This document shows positions 46,202-56,520 of a DNA stretch of 64,000 bases, piece after piece. Positions within the stretch are counted from its first letter, which is position 1. Every line of letters begins with the position of its first letter. Origin of the DNA: CAWIHS01 sp963836005. Its GTDB lineage: Bacteria; Pseudomonadota; Gammaproteobacteria; GRL18. The DNA lies in contig CAWIHS010000004.1 of the NCBI GenBank assembly GCA_963836005.1, positions 574,290-638,289 on the forward strand, read 5' to 3'. A program made the translations under genes and the position numbers. The notes under the pieces are model-generated. The model was not told where the DNA came from, did no database searches, and saw nothing but the letters and a program-made list of their open reading frames with translations.

Positions 46202-47875
46202 ATGAAAAATTTACTCCAACCCCCTTATTTGCAGACGCTATTCGGTATCATAATGTTATTAATCACTGTATTGCTTGCTGGTTTAATAATGCCTGTTAGC
46301 CTTGCTGCTGAATCAGCTAAAGCACCTACAGTAAAAGATCTTATTCAGGATAATTCTGAAACAGAACAGAACACTGGCACTGAAGTAGTGAGCAAGGTTA
46401 TTCCTCAGGATGAATTTGAGCGCGGTACACCCAGAAGCAGTGTAATGGCATTATCAAAAACCCTGCATCAACGTGATTATCAGCGTGCACTGAACTATTT
46501 TGACATGCGTAATCTGCCCATCAATCTGGCCAATAATGCAGAGGAACTGGCCCGTGAATTAAAAATTATTGCCGATCGTACGTTGTGGGTTGATATAGAA
46601 ACCGTCAGTGATGATCCGCTGGGGCATAATGATGATGGTCTGCCAGGTCATCAGGATATCATCGCAAGAGTCAAGACACCTGAACAAATGGTCGATATTC
46701 TTTTGCAAAGAGTCTCTGATGGTAAAGGAAAATATGTCTGGAAGTTGTCCAATCGAACTATGGCCGAAATCCCTCTGCTCTACAAACACTACGGCTATGG
46801 CGAATGGGGTGATAAATTGTCACGCATACTGCCGGAATATGAATTCTTCGGGCTGCTACTTTGGCAATGGGTGATGCTTTTCAGCATTATCATTATTGCC
46901 TATGTTATCAGCTGGTTTGTTTCCAGTCTTTTAAATTTACTATACAGAAAAATTAAGCCGGATAAGCATAAAAGAATAGAGGTTTTTATCTCCGGACCGG
47001 TGAGGTTTATACTGTTTGTTCTAATCATTAGAGAGAACTTTGACTTTATTTCGGCTTCTTATGCTTTCGAAGCTATTTTTGAGGCCAGGACCTTCTTTAT
47101 CATCGCGGTTGCATGGCTGATCACCGGACTAATCGAACTGGGTTTTGGTCGGCTCAGTGATCATTTAAAGAAAAATCAAAATGAACAAGCAACGGTATTA
47201 CTGAGACCTGCGGCAACGCTGATAAAAATAATAGTCTTTTTAATTGCTATTATCTCCTGGCTTGACAATCTGGGTTTCAATGTCACCACAATGTTGGCAG
47301 GTCTCGGTGTAGGAGGTATTGCTGTGGGCCTGGCAGCTCAGAAGTCCATCGAAAATCTGATTGGCGCAATTACCTTATATGCCGCTCAACCAGTACGGAT
47401 TGGCGATTTTTGCAAGGCTGGCAATACCCTGGGAGTGATTGAAGAAATTGGACTGCGTTCTACAACCATGCGTACTCTCGATAGAACACTGGTTACCATA
47501 CCGAATGCAAACTTTGCCAATCTGGATATTGAAAATCTGAGCGAAAGAGACAAAATCCTCTACCGTCATACCATACGTCTGCGCAATGATACCACGCCAG
47601 AGCAAATACGCACTGTACTTGAAAATGTAAACAGTATGTTTAAAGCTCATAAAGAGGTTGATCCAGAACCCGCGCGGATCCGCTTTACCCGCTACGGAGA
47701 ACATTCTCTGGATCTGGAAATATTCGCATATATAAAAACCAGTGACTTCAATCTATACCTGAGTGTTATTGAAGACCTGAATTTACGTATTCTGGAGATT
47801 ATAAAAGGTACCGGGGCAGAACTTGCTCTTCCTGCCGGAGTCATGAATATGCCCAATCGAGCAATTTCTTCTTAA
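46202..47875 (+). CDS. MscS-family mechanosensitive ion channel
   Basis: The 557-residue protein has an N-terminal hydrophobic segment (about 10-37, possibly a signal peptide ending LAAE) and a periplasmic region of about 185 residues. Several membrane helices follow, then the MscS pore and beta domain (MLAGLGVGGIAVGLAAQKS, about 362-380; YAAQPVRIGDFCKAG; IPNANFANLDIENLSERDK). It is longer than MscS, with an extra periplasmic domain. It releases solutes under osmotic downshock. Confidence 0.88.
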   Translation: MKNLLQPPYLQTLFGIIMLLITVLLAGLIMPVSLAAESAKAPTVKDLIQDNSETEQNTGTEVVSKVIPQDEFERGTPRSSVMALSKTLHQRDYQRALNYFDMRNLPINLANNAEELARELKIIADRTLWVDIETVSDDPLGHNDDGLPGHQDIIARVKTPEQMVDILLQRVSDGKGKYVWKLSNRTMAEIPLLYKHYGYGEWGDKLSRILPEYEFFGLLLWQWVMLFSIIIIAYVISWFVSSLLNLLYRKIKPDKHKRIEVFISGPVRFILFVLIIRENFDFISASYAFEAIFEARTFFIIAVAWLITGLIELGFGRLSDHLKKNQNEQATVLLRPAATLIKIIVFLIAIISWLDNLGFNVTTMLAGLGVGGIAVGLAAQKSIENLIGAITLYAAQPVRIGDFCKAGNTLGVIEEIGLRSTTMRTLDRTLVTIPNANFANLDIENLSERDKILYRHTIRLRNDTTPEQIRTVLENVNSMFKAHKEVDPEPARIRFTRYGEHSLDLEIFAYIKTSDFNLYLSVIEDLNLRILEIIKGTGAELALPAGVMNMPNRAISS

Positions 47876-47945
47876 ATGCGAAACCCAGTGAATATCTGCT
47901 CAGATTTGATTATTCAACATTTCAGGTTGTGCACCGGGCAGGCTT

Positions 47946-48704
47946 TTAACGTGCAGAGTGCTGGTATTGTTCTACCCATAAAATGGTCGCGGCAATTACG
48001 GCAGTTGGCATAACAATAAAATTAACCAGTGGGATCATGGATGCACCCATGGTCATAGCGCCAAACCCCAGGGCTAACAATCGGCTTTTTGACTGCAGAC
48101 CGCGCTGCTGTTTGAATTTCAGCTTGTGGTTGCCCATCGGGTAATCCATATACTGCAATGACATCATCCACGCAGTAAATAAAAACCAGATGATCGGCCC
48201 AAAGATAGGTATCACAAAAAGTAGCACTAAAAAGGGAATTGACCAGAATATCATATACAGCAGTTTGCGCACTTCCATCATAACAGTCGGCACGATGTCC
48301 TTCATCAGCTGCTTTAATCCGCCGGAGTCATTGAGTGCAGAACCGGTCAGATATTTTTCGGTTGCTTCGGCTAGCAGGGAATTAAACGGGGCGGCAATCA
48401 GGTTAGCGAGTATGGAAAAAGTATAGAAGACAACTACCAGCAGGGTCAAAGCAAACAGTACATAGAGGACCGGCTTGAACATCTCAACCAGTGAAGCAAC
48501 CCAGCCCCACATGTTGCTGGTATCCAGAGCACGTTCCATATAGTCATCAAAGTAGAGAAATCCAAAATAGATGCCGACAGAAAAAATCAGAATATTAATC
48601 ATCAGAGGAATAAATACATAAGATTTAATACCCGGTCTGGTTAATAATGGCAAAGCCTTGAACAGGGTCGAAACACCCAGCAGGGGATTGTTTGATTGCG
48701 CCAT
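47946..48704 (-). CDS. cysZ: CysZ-type sulfate transporter
   Basis: The 252-residue membrane protein has four main helical segments and the CysZ/EI24 signature near residues 90-110 (ILANLIAAPFNSLLAEATE). MSLQYMDYPMGNHKLKFKQQ matches the region leading to the fourth helix. CysZ imports sulfate for cysteine synthesis. AAGGAAATA precedes the ATG. It is convergent with the mscS-type gene. Confidence 0.9.
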   Translation of the reverse strand: MAQSNNPLLGVSTLFKALPLLTRPGIKSYVFIPLMINILIFSVGIYFGFLYFDDYMERALDTSNMWGWVASLVEMFKPVLYVLFALTLLVVVFYTFSILANLIAAPFNSLLAEATEKYLTGSALNDSGGLKQLMKDIVPTVMMEVRKLLYMIFWSIPFLVLLFVIPIFGPIIWFLFTAWMMSLQYMDYPMGNHKLKFKQQRGLQSKSRLLALGFGAMTMGASMIPLVNFIVMPTAVIAATILWVEQYQHSAR

Positions 48705-48758
48705 CTTATTTCCTTGGTGTGTAAATGTGCATTAAGTGTTTGAACTTAAGTGATTGAA

Positions 48759-50152
48759 CTAATGCCACTCAGTCTGGGCCAGTATGGCTGTACCCGCCGC
48801 AGCCTCGTCAAAGGCTGCGGCGGTGACTGGAACGCCGCATTTATTTTCACGCATCTTGTTCCAGACAGAGTTATGTAATCCGCCGCCCGTGCTTCTGATT
48901 ATTTTGGGATAAGGGGCGCCTAATTCAAGCAGGCGCTGATATGCAGCCGCCTCAATAGCCGCCATGCCTTCCAGCAGAGCCTGAAAAAAATGAGTATCGT
49001 TATCAGCTCGTGGTTGCAGCTTTGGGCAGAGCAGGGGATCAAGTATGGGGAAGCGTTCACCTCTTCTCAATAAAGGATAATAATCAAGATCCAGATAGGA
49101 AAATTTGCCTGCTTCCATCTCGTTCATTATCTGACTGCTCATCTGTTCCATTTGCGCCATGGAAAAAAAAGACTTGAGCACGGCTCCGCCGCTGTTAGAA
49201 GCCCCGCCAACCAGCCAGTAGTCATGCAGCGGCTGGCTGTAAACCCCATAGTGCTGATTAAATACCGGCTTTTCACTAATCACTTTCATCACCAGCGTCG
49301 AACCCATTGAGGTAACTGCTTCTCCGGGCAGCGCGGCTCCGGATGCAATAATTGCCGCAGTACTGTCTGTGGTGCCGGCACACAGTTTTAAAGCGGTATT
49401 GAAACCAAAGTTCTGTGCAGCCCTGGCGGAAATATTGGCAACGACCTGTCCCGGGGTAAAACACGGGGTAAATATTGTACGGGAAAATCAAGCTCAGACA
49501 GCCAGTCCGGCCAGCAATGGTTGAACGCATCATAACCCATTTTGGCACAGTTATTGGGATCACTCAGACCGAATTGCCCTGACAGCTTCCCCAGCAGCCA
49601 GTCCGTCTGATTCAGTATATAACGACAAGAAGTATTATTGCTGCGGGCAGCAAGATCCCGGCACAGCCATAATACCTTTGCCAGACCCGAAGCAGGGCCT
49701 ATGGCTGCAGTATTATCAGGGGCGAAAGCGTCAATCAATTGTGCTTCCTTTACAGCCCGCTGATCATTATACATCAATGCAGGGGTGAGAGGGTTTCCAT
49801 CGTCGTCAGCCAGCAGTACCGTACCGGAAGTACCATCAAGGGCCAGGTGAGATATTTGCTGTAGATCAAACAGCTTACCGAGCTGCTTCAATAGTCGTTG
49901 CAGATTTGTCCACCAGAGCTCAGCTGTCTGAGCATGTACGTCGAACTTTGTGCTGTCTGAGTGTTTATTATCACCGGCAGGCAAGGATACAGCGGCCTGA
50001 GCCTGGATTTGCTGGTTTGAATTCATGATCACACCGCGGATCCCCGAAGTGCCGATATCGATACCCAGACTATACGTATTACGATATCTATGGGCATGTA
50101 TATTTATACGTTTGTTATGCACTTTAAATAGCTGTTCGGAAATAGTGGCCAT
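48759..50152 (-). pseudogene. FGGY-family sugar kinase (D-ribulokinase-like), one frameshift
   Basis: The N-terminal part (50152 down to about 49455) has the ATP/sugar kinase motif LGIDIGTSGIRGVIM, LALDGTSGTVLLADDDGNP and ALMYNDQRA. The frame then breaks at a C/G run near 49450-49456, where one base appears to be missing. The C-terminal part continues in another frame (VANISARAAQNFGFNTALKL, LCAGTTDSTAAIIASGAALPG, RSTGGGLHNSVWNKM, FDEAAAGTAILAQ). No other damage is seen, so this may be a recent mutation or a sequence error. The DGTSGT...LMYND pattern resembles D-ribulokinases of the FGGY family more than xylulokinases. It lies 54 bases upstream of cysZ on the same strand. Confidence 0.8.
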
Positions 50153-50175
50153 AGTGTTGAGTCATCGCGCAAGAC

Positions 50176-50233
50176 CCTGTGATGTATCATTTCGCTCATA
50201 TTAGCATCAAATCCCGAAATGATACATCACAGG
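50176..50233. repeat. Large perfect hairpin (19-bp arms)
   Basis: CCTGTGATGTATCATTTCG (50176-50194) is repeated as its exact reverse complement at 50215-50233, with a 20-base spacer. It lies just upstream of the sugar kinase. It may be a regulatory structure for that gene, a two-way terminator, or a relic of a small element. No U-tract follows. Confidence 0.8.
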
Positions 50234-50708
50234 TTCTGGTGCGAAAAGGACACCTTTTAAGAACATTTATTTAATCATCCGTCACAAACGTTTTTCGGCA
50301 CGCTAGAGATGGGGCTGACGCTGGGCATGATTACCACAGCGGTGTTCTATACGCAATATAAGTAGCCCAAACCGATGAATTTTTCCATCACTGTGCCGAT
50401 GCCTGTAGCAGACACATAGCCTGCCCCCAGCATTGAATTGCAGCGTGATAATGAGACAGCTGTGCTGAAAACTGACACGAAAACGGAAATGGAAACATCT
50501 TCAGTTATCAGTGACCAGGCCCAGGTCTTTGACAATGAATCTGTGCTTATTGGCTGTTTAAAAATCGACCTGCATTCAGGCAGACATAACCAGGAATTGT
50601 CAGCGTAAGAGAGGTAACATGTGATGACAAAAATCTGAGCTCACAAATCGGTAAACAGAAAACGAACAAATCTGATAATTAGTCTGTTTAGTCGAGCGAC
50701 TGCTCTGC
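50234..50708. other. Gap with a possible membrane-protein gene remnant
   Basis: Between the hairpin and the cusA end no intact gene is seen. On the plus strand, 50290-50364 reads TFFGTLEMGLTLGMITTAVF then YTQYK and a stop, which looks like the C-terminus of a membrane protein, but I cannot name it. The remainder is unassigned. Confidence 0.35.
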
Positions 50709-53700
50709 CTACCAATCCTGCTTTATTGCTTGTGGATATTTTGAGCTGTTTTTTCTCAAGTTCCGACGGTGATACAACAGAAATATTGCTGGAATTATTA
50801 ATAGTGTAAGAAACATGGCACTGATCATCCCTCCAATCATTGGTGCAGCAATACGTTGCATGACTTCTGACCCTGTACCAACGGTTAACATAATTGGCAG
50901 TAGCCCAGAAATAATTGCAGCCACAGTCATAACTTTGGGTCGAATTCTTAATAAGGCTCCTTCAATAATAGCGTCCACCAGCTCTTCATAGGTGGCCTCA
51001 CGATTCACACTATGTGCAGAACAGAGCCGGCATTCCCAGGCATTTTTCAAATACACCAGCATAATCACTCCCGTTTCTGTGGCCACACCCGCTAATGCAA
51101 TAAAGCCTATCCAGACCGCTACAGAAAAGTTGAAATCCAGAAGAAACAACAACCATATCCCACCGACCAAAGCCATTGGTAAAGCCCCCAATATCATCAG
51201 GATATCGGCAAAGTTTTTGAAATTCAGATACAATAGAACTATGATTATCATCAGTGTCAAAGGCACTACCACACTCATGCGCTCCTTCGCCCGCAGCAAA
51301 TATTCAAACTGCCCAGACCATGCAAGCGAATACCCCGCAGGTAAACTTAGATTATTTTGTAAATAGAGTTTTGCCTCTTCCACATAAGAGCCAATATCTC
51401 GCTCTCTGATGTCAACAAATACCCAGCCATTGAGGCGGGCATTTTCACTTTTAATCATCGGAGGACCCGACTCATAGTGAATCTCCGCCACATCACCCAG
51501 TGGAATGTGAGCGCCATTTTTAGCAATAACTGGCAGCAATTTAATGGCTTCAACTGAGTTACGAGACTCCTGTGGATAGCGAATATTGATGGGATAGCGT
51601 TCCAAACCTTCCACACTTTCACTGATATTCAAACCACCAATAGCACTGCCTACCACACTTTGAATATTTTTCACACTTAAGCCTAGCCGAGCGGCTTTGA
51701 TACGATTGATATCAACGGTGATATAACGCCCATTATTAGCTTTGTCAGCAAACACCGATAAGGTACCAGGCACATTAGCCAAAATACGTTCAATTTCAAT
51801 GCCAATAGATTCAATGACAGACAATTCTGCACCAGAAATTTTAATACCTATGGGGGTTTTGATGCCGGTTGATAGCATATCTATACGCGTTTTAATGGGC
51901 ATTACCCAGGCATTACTCAGACTGGGTATTTTAACAGCCTGATTAAGTTCTTTTTTCAATCTGTCCAGATCCATGCCTTCCCGCCATTGTTCTTTTGGCT
52001 TTAAACGGATCAAGGTTTCAATCATGGTCAGTGGTGCTGGATCCGTAGCTGTTTCTGCACGCCCGATTTTACCGAAAACCTGTTTGACTTCCGGGACGGT
52101 CATAATCAGTTTGTTGGTCTGTTGCAATAATTCTTTTGCTTTTCCAATAGACAGGCCAGGAAACGTTGTGGGCATATACATCAAGTCCCCTTCATCCAGA
52201 TCCGGCATAAATTCACTACCGATTTTGTGATTTAAGGGGGGCCACCCCATAATCGGCCATAATGCAGATAGGCTGATCAAAATAGAAAATAGCAGCACGC
52301 TAACTGGCAATCTCAACACCAGTCGGATAAAAGGTTTATAGACGCCAATAAGTACACGATTTACCGGATTACTGGATTCTTTAATGATATTACCACGAAC
52401 AAAATACCCCATTAACACAGGAACCAGGGTAATAGAGAGTGCTGCCGCCGCTGCCATGGCATAGGTTTTGGTATAAGCCAGCGGCGAAAACAATTTGCCT
52501 TCCTGAGCCTGCAAGGCGAACACGGGTACAAAACTGACGGTAATAATCAGCAAGGAAAAAAACAGCGGTGGACCCACTTCTTTTGAAGCCTGAGCAATAA
52601 TTTGCCAACGATCACTATTACTAAGTTTTTTTGTTTCATCCTGCTTTTCAAGGTGTTTGTGAACATTTTCCAGCATTACAATCGTGGCATCCACCATAGC
52701 ACCAATGGCAATTGCAATACCGCCCAGAGACATTATATTGGCAGTAATTCCCTGGGCATTCATGATCATAAAGGCCGTCAGAATTCCAATAGGTAAACTG
52801 ATCACCACGACAAACACGGAGCGAATATGAAATAAAAAAATCAGGCAGACCAGAGCCACGACAATAAATTCTTCTATGAGTTTATGTTTTAAATTGTCTA
52901 CCGCATTTTTTATTAATGTGGAACGATCATAGGTTTCAATGATTTCGACCCCTTGAGGTAACCCCTGACGCAGTGAATCAATTTTATTTTTTGTTGCCTC
53001 AATAACATCCAGAGCATTTTCACCGAAGCGCATTACCACAATACCACCAACGGTTTCTCCTTCACCATCCAGCTCTGCAATACCACGCCGCATTTGCGGC
53101 CCGAGACGAATTTCAGCAATATCTCGGAGTAAGAGCGGAATGCCTTTTGTATTTACCTGAATCAGGACTTCTTCCAGATCGATGACACTGGAAATATAGC
53201 CTTTACTGCGCACCATATATTCCGCTTCAGCCAGTTCAATAACTGAGCCACCAACTTCACTATTAGCCGACTGGATAGCCTGGATAACCTGTTCCAAGGG
53301 CAAGTCGTAGGCGCGAAGTTTATAAGGATCGATGACGACCTGATATTGTTTGACAAAACCACCGATTGTGGCGACTTCTGAAACTCCCTGGACCGATTGC
53401 AGTTCATATTTCAGGAACCAGTCCTGTATACTTCGAAGTTCTGCTAAATCTCTTTTACCGGTTCGGTCCACCAGTGCATATTCATACACCCAGCCAACAC
53501 CACTGGCATCGGGGCCCAATTGTGTTTTCGCAGACGCTGGTAAGGTGGCAGCAACCTGATTGAGGTATTCCAGCACCCTGGATCGGGCCCAATAGAGATC
53601 CGTTCCATCTTCAAAAAGAATATATACATAGGAATCACCAAAGAAAGAGTAACCACGAACAGTGGTCGCCCCGGGAACGGCCAGCATAGCGGTTGTTAAT

Positions 53701-53903
53701 GGGTAGGTGATCTGGTCTTCTACCACCTGGGGCGCCTGACCAGGAAAAGATGTTTTGATAATCACCTGAACATCCGAAAGATCAGGGATGGCATCAACCG
53801 GTGTGTTTTTTATTGAAACAAAACCACCTATAGTTAACATGATAGACACCATCAGAACCAAAATTCTGTTTTTTATAGACCATTCGATTATGCTTTCTAT
53901 CAT
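50709..53903 (-). CDS. cusA: CusA-type heavy-metal RND efflux pump
   Basis: The 1064-residue RND transporter has the N-terminal signature TPVDAIPDLSDVQVIIKTSF, about twelve membrane helices, a large duplicated periplasmic domain, SLGGIAIAIGAMVDATIVM with the proton-relay acids in helix 4, and IDMLSTGIKTPIGIKISG. The last of these is typical of Cu/Ag exporters. SEFMPDLDEGDLMYMPTTFP contains Met residues of the metal path. It pumps monovalent metal out using the proton gradient. It lies 17 bases after cusB. No outer-membrane factor gene is nearby. Confidence 0.93.
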   Translation of the reverse strand: MIESIIEWSIKNRILVLMVSIMLTIGGFVSIKNTPVDAIPDLSDVQVIIKTSFPGQAPQVVEDQITYPLTTAMLAVPGATTVRGYSFFGDSYVYILFEDGTDLYWARSRVLEYLNQVAATLPASAKTQLGPDASGVGWVYEYALVDRTGKRDLAELRSIQDWFLKYELQSVQGVSEVATIGGFVKQYQVVIDPYKLRAYDLPLEQVIQAIQSANSEVGGSVIELAEAEYMVRSKGYISSVIDLEEVLIQVNTKGIPLLLRDIAEIRLGPQMRRGIAELDGEGETVGGIVVMRFGENALDVIEATKNKIDSLRQGLPQGVEIIETYDRSTLIKNAVDNLKHKLIEEFIVVALVCLIFLFHIRSVFVVVISLPIGILTAFMIMNAQGITANIMSLGGIAIAIGAMVDATIVMLENVHKHLEKQDETKKLSNSDRWQIIAQASKEVGPPLFFSLLIITVSFVPVFALQAQEGKLFSPLAYTKTYAMAAAAALSITLVPVLMGYFVRGNIIKESSNPVNRVLIGVYKPFIRLVLRLPVSVLLFSILISLSALWPIMGWPPLNHKIGSEFMPDLDEGDLMYMPTTFPGLSIGKAKELLQQTNKLIMTVPEVKQVFGKIGRAETATDPAPLTMIETLIRLKPKEQWREGMDLDRLKKELNQAVKIPSLSNAWVMPIKTRIDMLSTGIKTPIGIKISGAELSVIESIGIEIERILANVPGTLSVFADKANNGRYITVDINRIKAARLGLSVKNIQSVVGSAIGGLNISESVEGLERYPINIRYPQESRNSVEAIKLLPVIAKNGAHIPLGDVAEIHYESGPPMIKSENARLNGWVFVDIRERDIGSYVEEAKLYLQNNLSLPAGYSLAWSGQFEYLLRAKERMSVVVPLTLMIIIVLLYLNFKNFADILMILGALPMALVGGIWLLFLLDFNFSVAVWIGFIALAGVATETGVIMLVYLKNAWECRLCSAHSVNREATYEELVDAIIEGALLRIRPKVMTVAAIISGLLPIMLTVGTGSEVMQRIAAPMIGGMISAMFLTLLIIPAIFLLYHRRNLRKNSSKYPQAIKQDW

Positions 53904-53920
53904 TTTCAGTCAACTCCCAA

Positions 53921-55297
53921 TTACTGCATCCTGGAGAAGCTGGCTTTTAGACTGGCTTCAGAATCAATCAAAAACTGTGCTGAAGTCACTACTTCATCAC
54001 CTTCCTGTAAGCCAGACAAGACCGTCACCTGATCATCTATTTCAGTATCTGTTTTAATTGTTTTAGCCTGAAATTTACCCTTGCCCAGAGCAAGAATGAC
54101 CCGTTCATCTTTTCCATCTCTGATCACGGCATATTTGGGGATAATCAATGCCTCATTTATTTGCCCAGCATTAATAAAGACTTCCGCATACATGTCTTTT
54201 TTCAGTTCTTGATCGGTATTAGGAATTCGTAAACGAACTTTCAAACTGCGAGTCACTGAATCCAGTGCAGGGTAGATATAATCCACTTTACCAACCCATT
54301 GGCGTGCAGGAAAAGCATTCAAAATCGCCCTTATTTCCTGACCTTCTTTGATCCATTTAGCCTGCCTTTCAAAAACATTGGCCTGAATCCACATTTCAGA
54401 CAGATTAACCAGGCTGATTAACTCATCACTAGGTGTCACATACATGCCATCACGCACCATCATGCTATCAATGATGCCATCCTGAGGCGCATATATCTTG
54501 ATAGTTTGGCTAACCTTACGAGTTTTTCTTAAGCGTGCCATCTGGCGACGACTCATCCCAAGAGCCATCAAATTGCTTTCTGCGGCTTTGGTCAAAGACG
54601 CACCATCTTTTGTAGCGACCCGAATAAAGTCCTGCTGCGCACGAATTAGTTGCGGAGAATAAATTTCCAACAATAATTGACCTTTCGTAACTCGGTCACC
54701 CACTGCACGAACCATTAATTTTTCAACCCAGCCTTCAGTTCGCACATGGATATGGGAGATGGAATCTTCATCATATTCAACATAACCGACTGTTCTAACT
54801 TTACGCCATAAATCTCCTCGCTGGACTTTTACGGTTTTAACCCCGATATTTTGCTCAACCGACGGGGAAATGCTTACAGTTGCTGACGATGATAATTGAT
54901 TTTCTTCTGTATAGACAGGAACAAGATCCATTCCCATAGGTGATTTACCCGGTTGGTCTCGGCGATAATCTGCATCCATGGGTGCAACCCAATATAGAAT
55001 TTTCTTCTCTTCAGAAATAGATTTTATTGTGCCTGGTTCAGGTGTTTGCTCAACCAGATCCATGCCACAAATAGGGCAACTGCCTGGTTCGTTTTTGACA
55101 ATTTGCGGATGCATGGGGCAGACATAGCTTGGATCCAGATGCATTTGAGCATGCTCCATAGCCGTCTGCTGCGACTTGTCAGCAGTCATTGCTCCAGTAA
55201 CAAAATTTTGATAATACCCTAAGAGTTCTGTTTTATGTTTTACGCTGCCTGTAATTAGAGCAAGACCCGCAATAATTAGAATTGACCATTTCCACAT
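53921..55297 (-). CDS. cusB: CusB-type periplasmic adaptor with N-terminal metal-binding domains
   Basis: The start at 55297 follows GGGG at six bases; an upstream ATG at 55327 is less likely. The 458-residue protein has an N-terminal membrane or signal segment, then two heavy-metal-binding modules (YVCPMHPQIV with GSCPICGMDLV; and VAPMDADYRRDQPGKSPMGM). The adaptor fold follows (VEQNIGVKTVKVQRGDLWRK, HIHVRTEGWVEKLMVRAVGD). It links CusA to an outer-membrane channel and hands over metal. The two tandem modules are more than E. coli CusB carries. Confidence 0.9.
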   Translation of the reverse strand: MWKWSILIIAGLALITGSVKHKTELLGYYQNFVTGAMTADKSQQTAMEHAQMHLDPSYVCPMHPQIVKNEPGSCPICGMDLVEQTPEPGTIKSISEEKKILYWVAPMDADYRRDQPGKSPMGMDLVPVYTEENQLSSSATVSISPSVEQNIGVKTVKVQRGDLWRKVRTVGYVEYDEDSISHIHVRTEGWVEKLMVRAVGDRVTKGQLLLEIYSPQLIRAQQDFIRVATKDGASLTKAAESNLMALGMSRRQMARLRKTRKVSQTIKIYAPQDGIIDSMMVRDGMYVTPSDELISLVNLSEMWIQANVFERQAKWIKEGQEIRAILNAFPARQWVGKVDYIYPALDSVTRSLKVRLRIPNTDQELKKDMYAEVFINAGQINEALIIPKYAVIRDGKDERVILALGKGKFQAKTIKTDTEIDDQVTVLSGLQEGDEVVTSAQFLIDSEASLKASFSRMQ

Positions 55298-55386
55298 AAT
55301 TTTCCCCACTATTAAACGACCCGACATAAATGTCAGAATTGAATTAAAATGAATAAAAAACGAGATCCGAAAGGATCATACAGGAC

Positions 55387-55806
55387 TTAAATACGTAAAA
55401 TACCGGTGAGTATCAGTGGAGAAAGGAATGTAACGTCAGAAGTGCGTTCAAGGCCAGCAGGCCCCATCATCATAAGTGTGTGTAATAATACAGGTGCAAC
55501 TGGAAGCTCAAATAAAACAAAAGACTCAGCATCAATGGAAGCAGCGGCCTGGACAAGATTATCCGGTGTATAACCCTGATGGTGCTGACAAAGTGTAAAA
55601 TCTGCCATGCCATTCATTACTTCAGGACAATAAGCACAATTATCCATTTTTTCATGAACCACAGAAATACTGATATCAGTATCAAATGCTGCCAGTTCAT
55701 TAGCCATAACACAGGGTGCAATGGCCATAGATATCCAGACGAACATCAGTATACCGAGGAGAGTACGTCCGAAAAATGATGTCTTGTGTCTAAAATGAAC
55801 TAACAA
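55387..55806 (-). CDS. Exported Cys/His-containing protein upstream of cusBA
   Basis: The 139-residue product has an N-terminal hydrophobic segment (GRTLLGILMFVWISMAIAP, likely a signal peptide ending VMA). The mature part contains CAYCPEVMN and CQHHQGY, a compact set of Cys and His residues suited to metal binding, followed by a hydrophobic stretch and LTGILRI. Its position 90 bases upstream of cusB on the same strand suggests a role in copper or silver handling. The layout resembles DUF2946-type proteins, though identity is uncertain. Confidence 0.65.
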   Translation of the reverse strand: MLVHFRHKTSFFGRTLLGILMFVWISMAIAPCVMANELAAFDTDISISVVHEKMDNCAYCPEVMNGMADFTLCQHHQGYTPDNLVQAAASIDAESFVLFELPVAPVLLHTLMMMGPAGLERTSDVTFLSPLILTGILRI

Positions 55807-56520
55807 AATGAGTCCTGGAATGATAACTATTAAAGCATACTAACATTACATATCTCAAGCCGATATACGTAGCATTACTTATTCATTACTTCGACATTAT
55901 TGGTTTGCTTTTACAGTTCACACAAAAACAAAAATATATTTGTTCTAAATCTCTGGTTTTGGAGGATAGCGACTGAATAAAGAAATGGCTAATATTGCTG
56001 AAAAGGATCGATACCTGTTTGAACAAACCTGGCTGGTACAGGCTAATAGATAAATGGGAGTATCGGGATACATCATTTATCTAAATATACATTTATTAAT
56101 CAGTTCAGGGTCAAATGGGCCATTTCTATATTAAACAGCAACGTTTCTGTGCGGACTGTATTTTCAGTAGTTCATGGCGATTTAACTTTCATGGGTATAA
56201 CGGCATAACAGAGGTTCATTTTTCTGCACAATTGGCAATTCATTTGTATTTACAGACTTTTAGCATTCGCTAATGGATTAGTTTTACAAAAAATTCATTA
56301 TTGTTATGATGGCAGATGACTGCAAAAATATTTATGCGTCATTGAATTTATCTAGTTTTCATCCATAAATAGCCACCCTGGCTATATTATGGAACGCAAA
56401 AGAAAAAGTGTGATTTTTCTTTTGCGACATTTTCAATGATTTGATAAAAATAGTAGCACATCCCTGTGCTACCAGTGTTCCTCTAAAAACGGATGGACAC
56501 TAACTACATCTTAATACCTT
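55807..56520. other. AT-rich intergenic region
   Basis: This 714-base gap contains the family-5 element at 56353-56506. The upstream part holds the presumed promoter of the cus genes (minus strand), but no clear operator. No RNA gene was recognised. Confidence 0.5.
56353..56506. mobile_element. Family-5 miniature element, second copy
   Basis: The ends are CTAGTTTTCATCCATAAATAG and GGATGGACACTAACTA. The interior matches 11128-11291 closely, including the GCAAAAGAAAAA/TTTTTCTTTTGC hairpin and GCACATCCCTGTGC. It ends 15 bases before the GTG of the truncated sensor gene. Confidence 0.8.

Noticed and set aside
49276..49563. A separate small gene between the two halves of the sugar kinase
   Set aside because: It is the third reading frame across the frameshift site. 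The two flanking frames join into one kinase.
50347..50535. A 62-codon minus-strand frame in the gap before cusA
   Set aside because: It shows no start signal or similarity. The plus strand over its end reads as a membrane-protein remnant instead.
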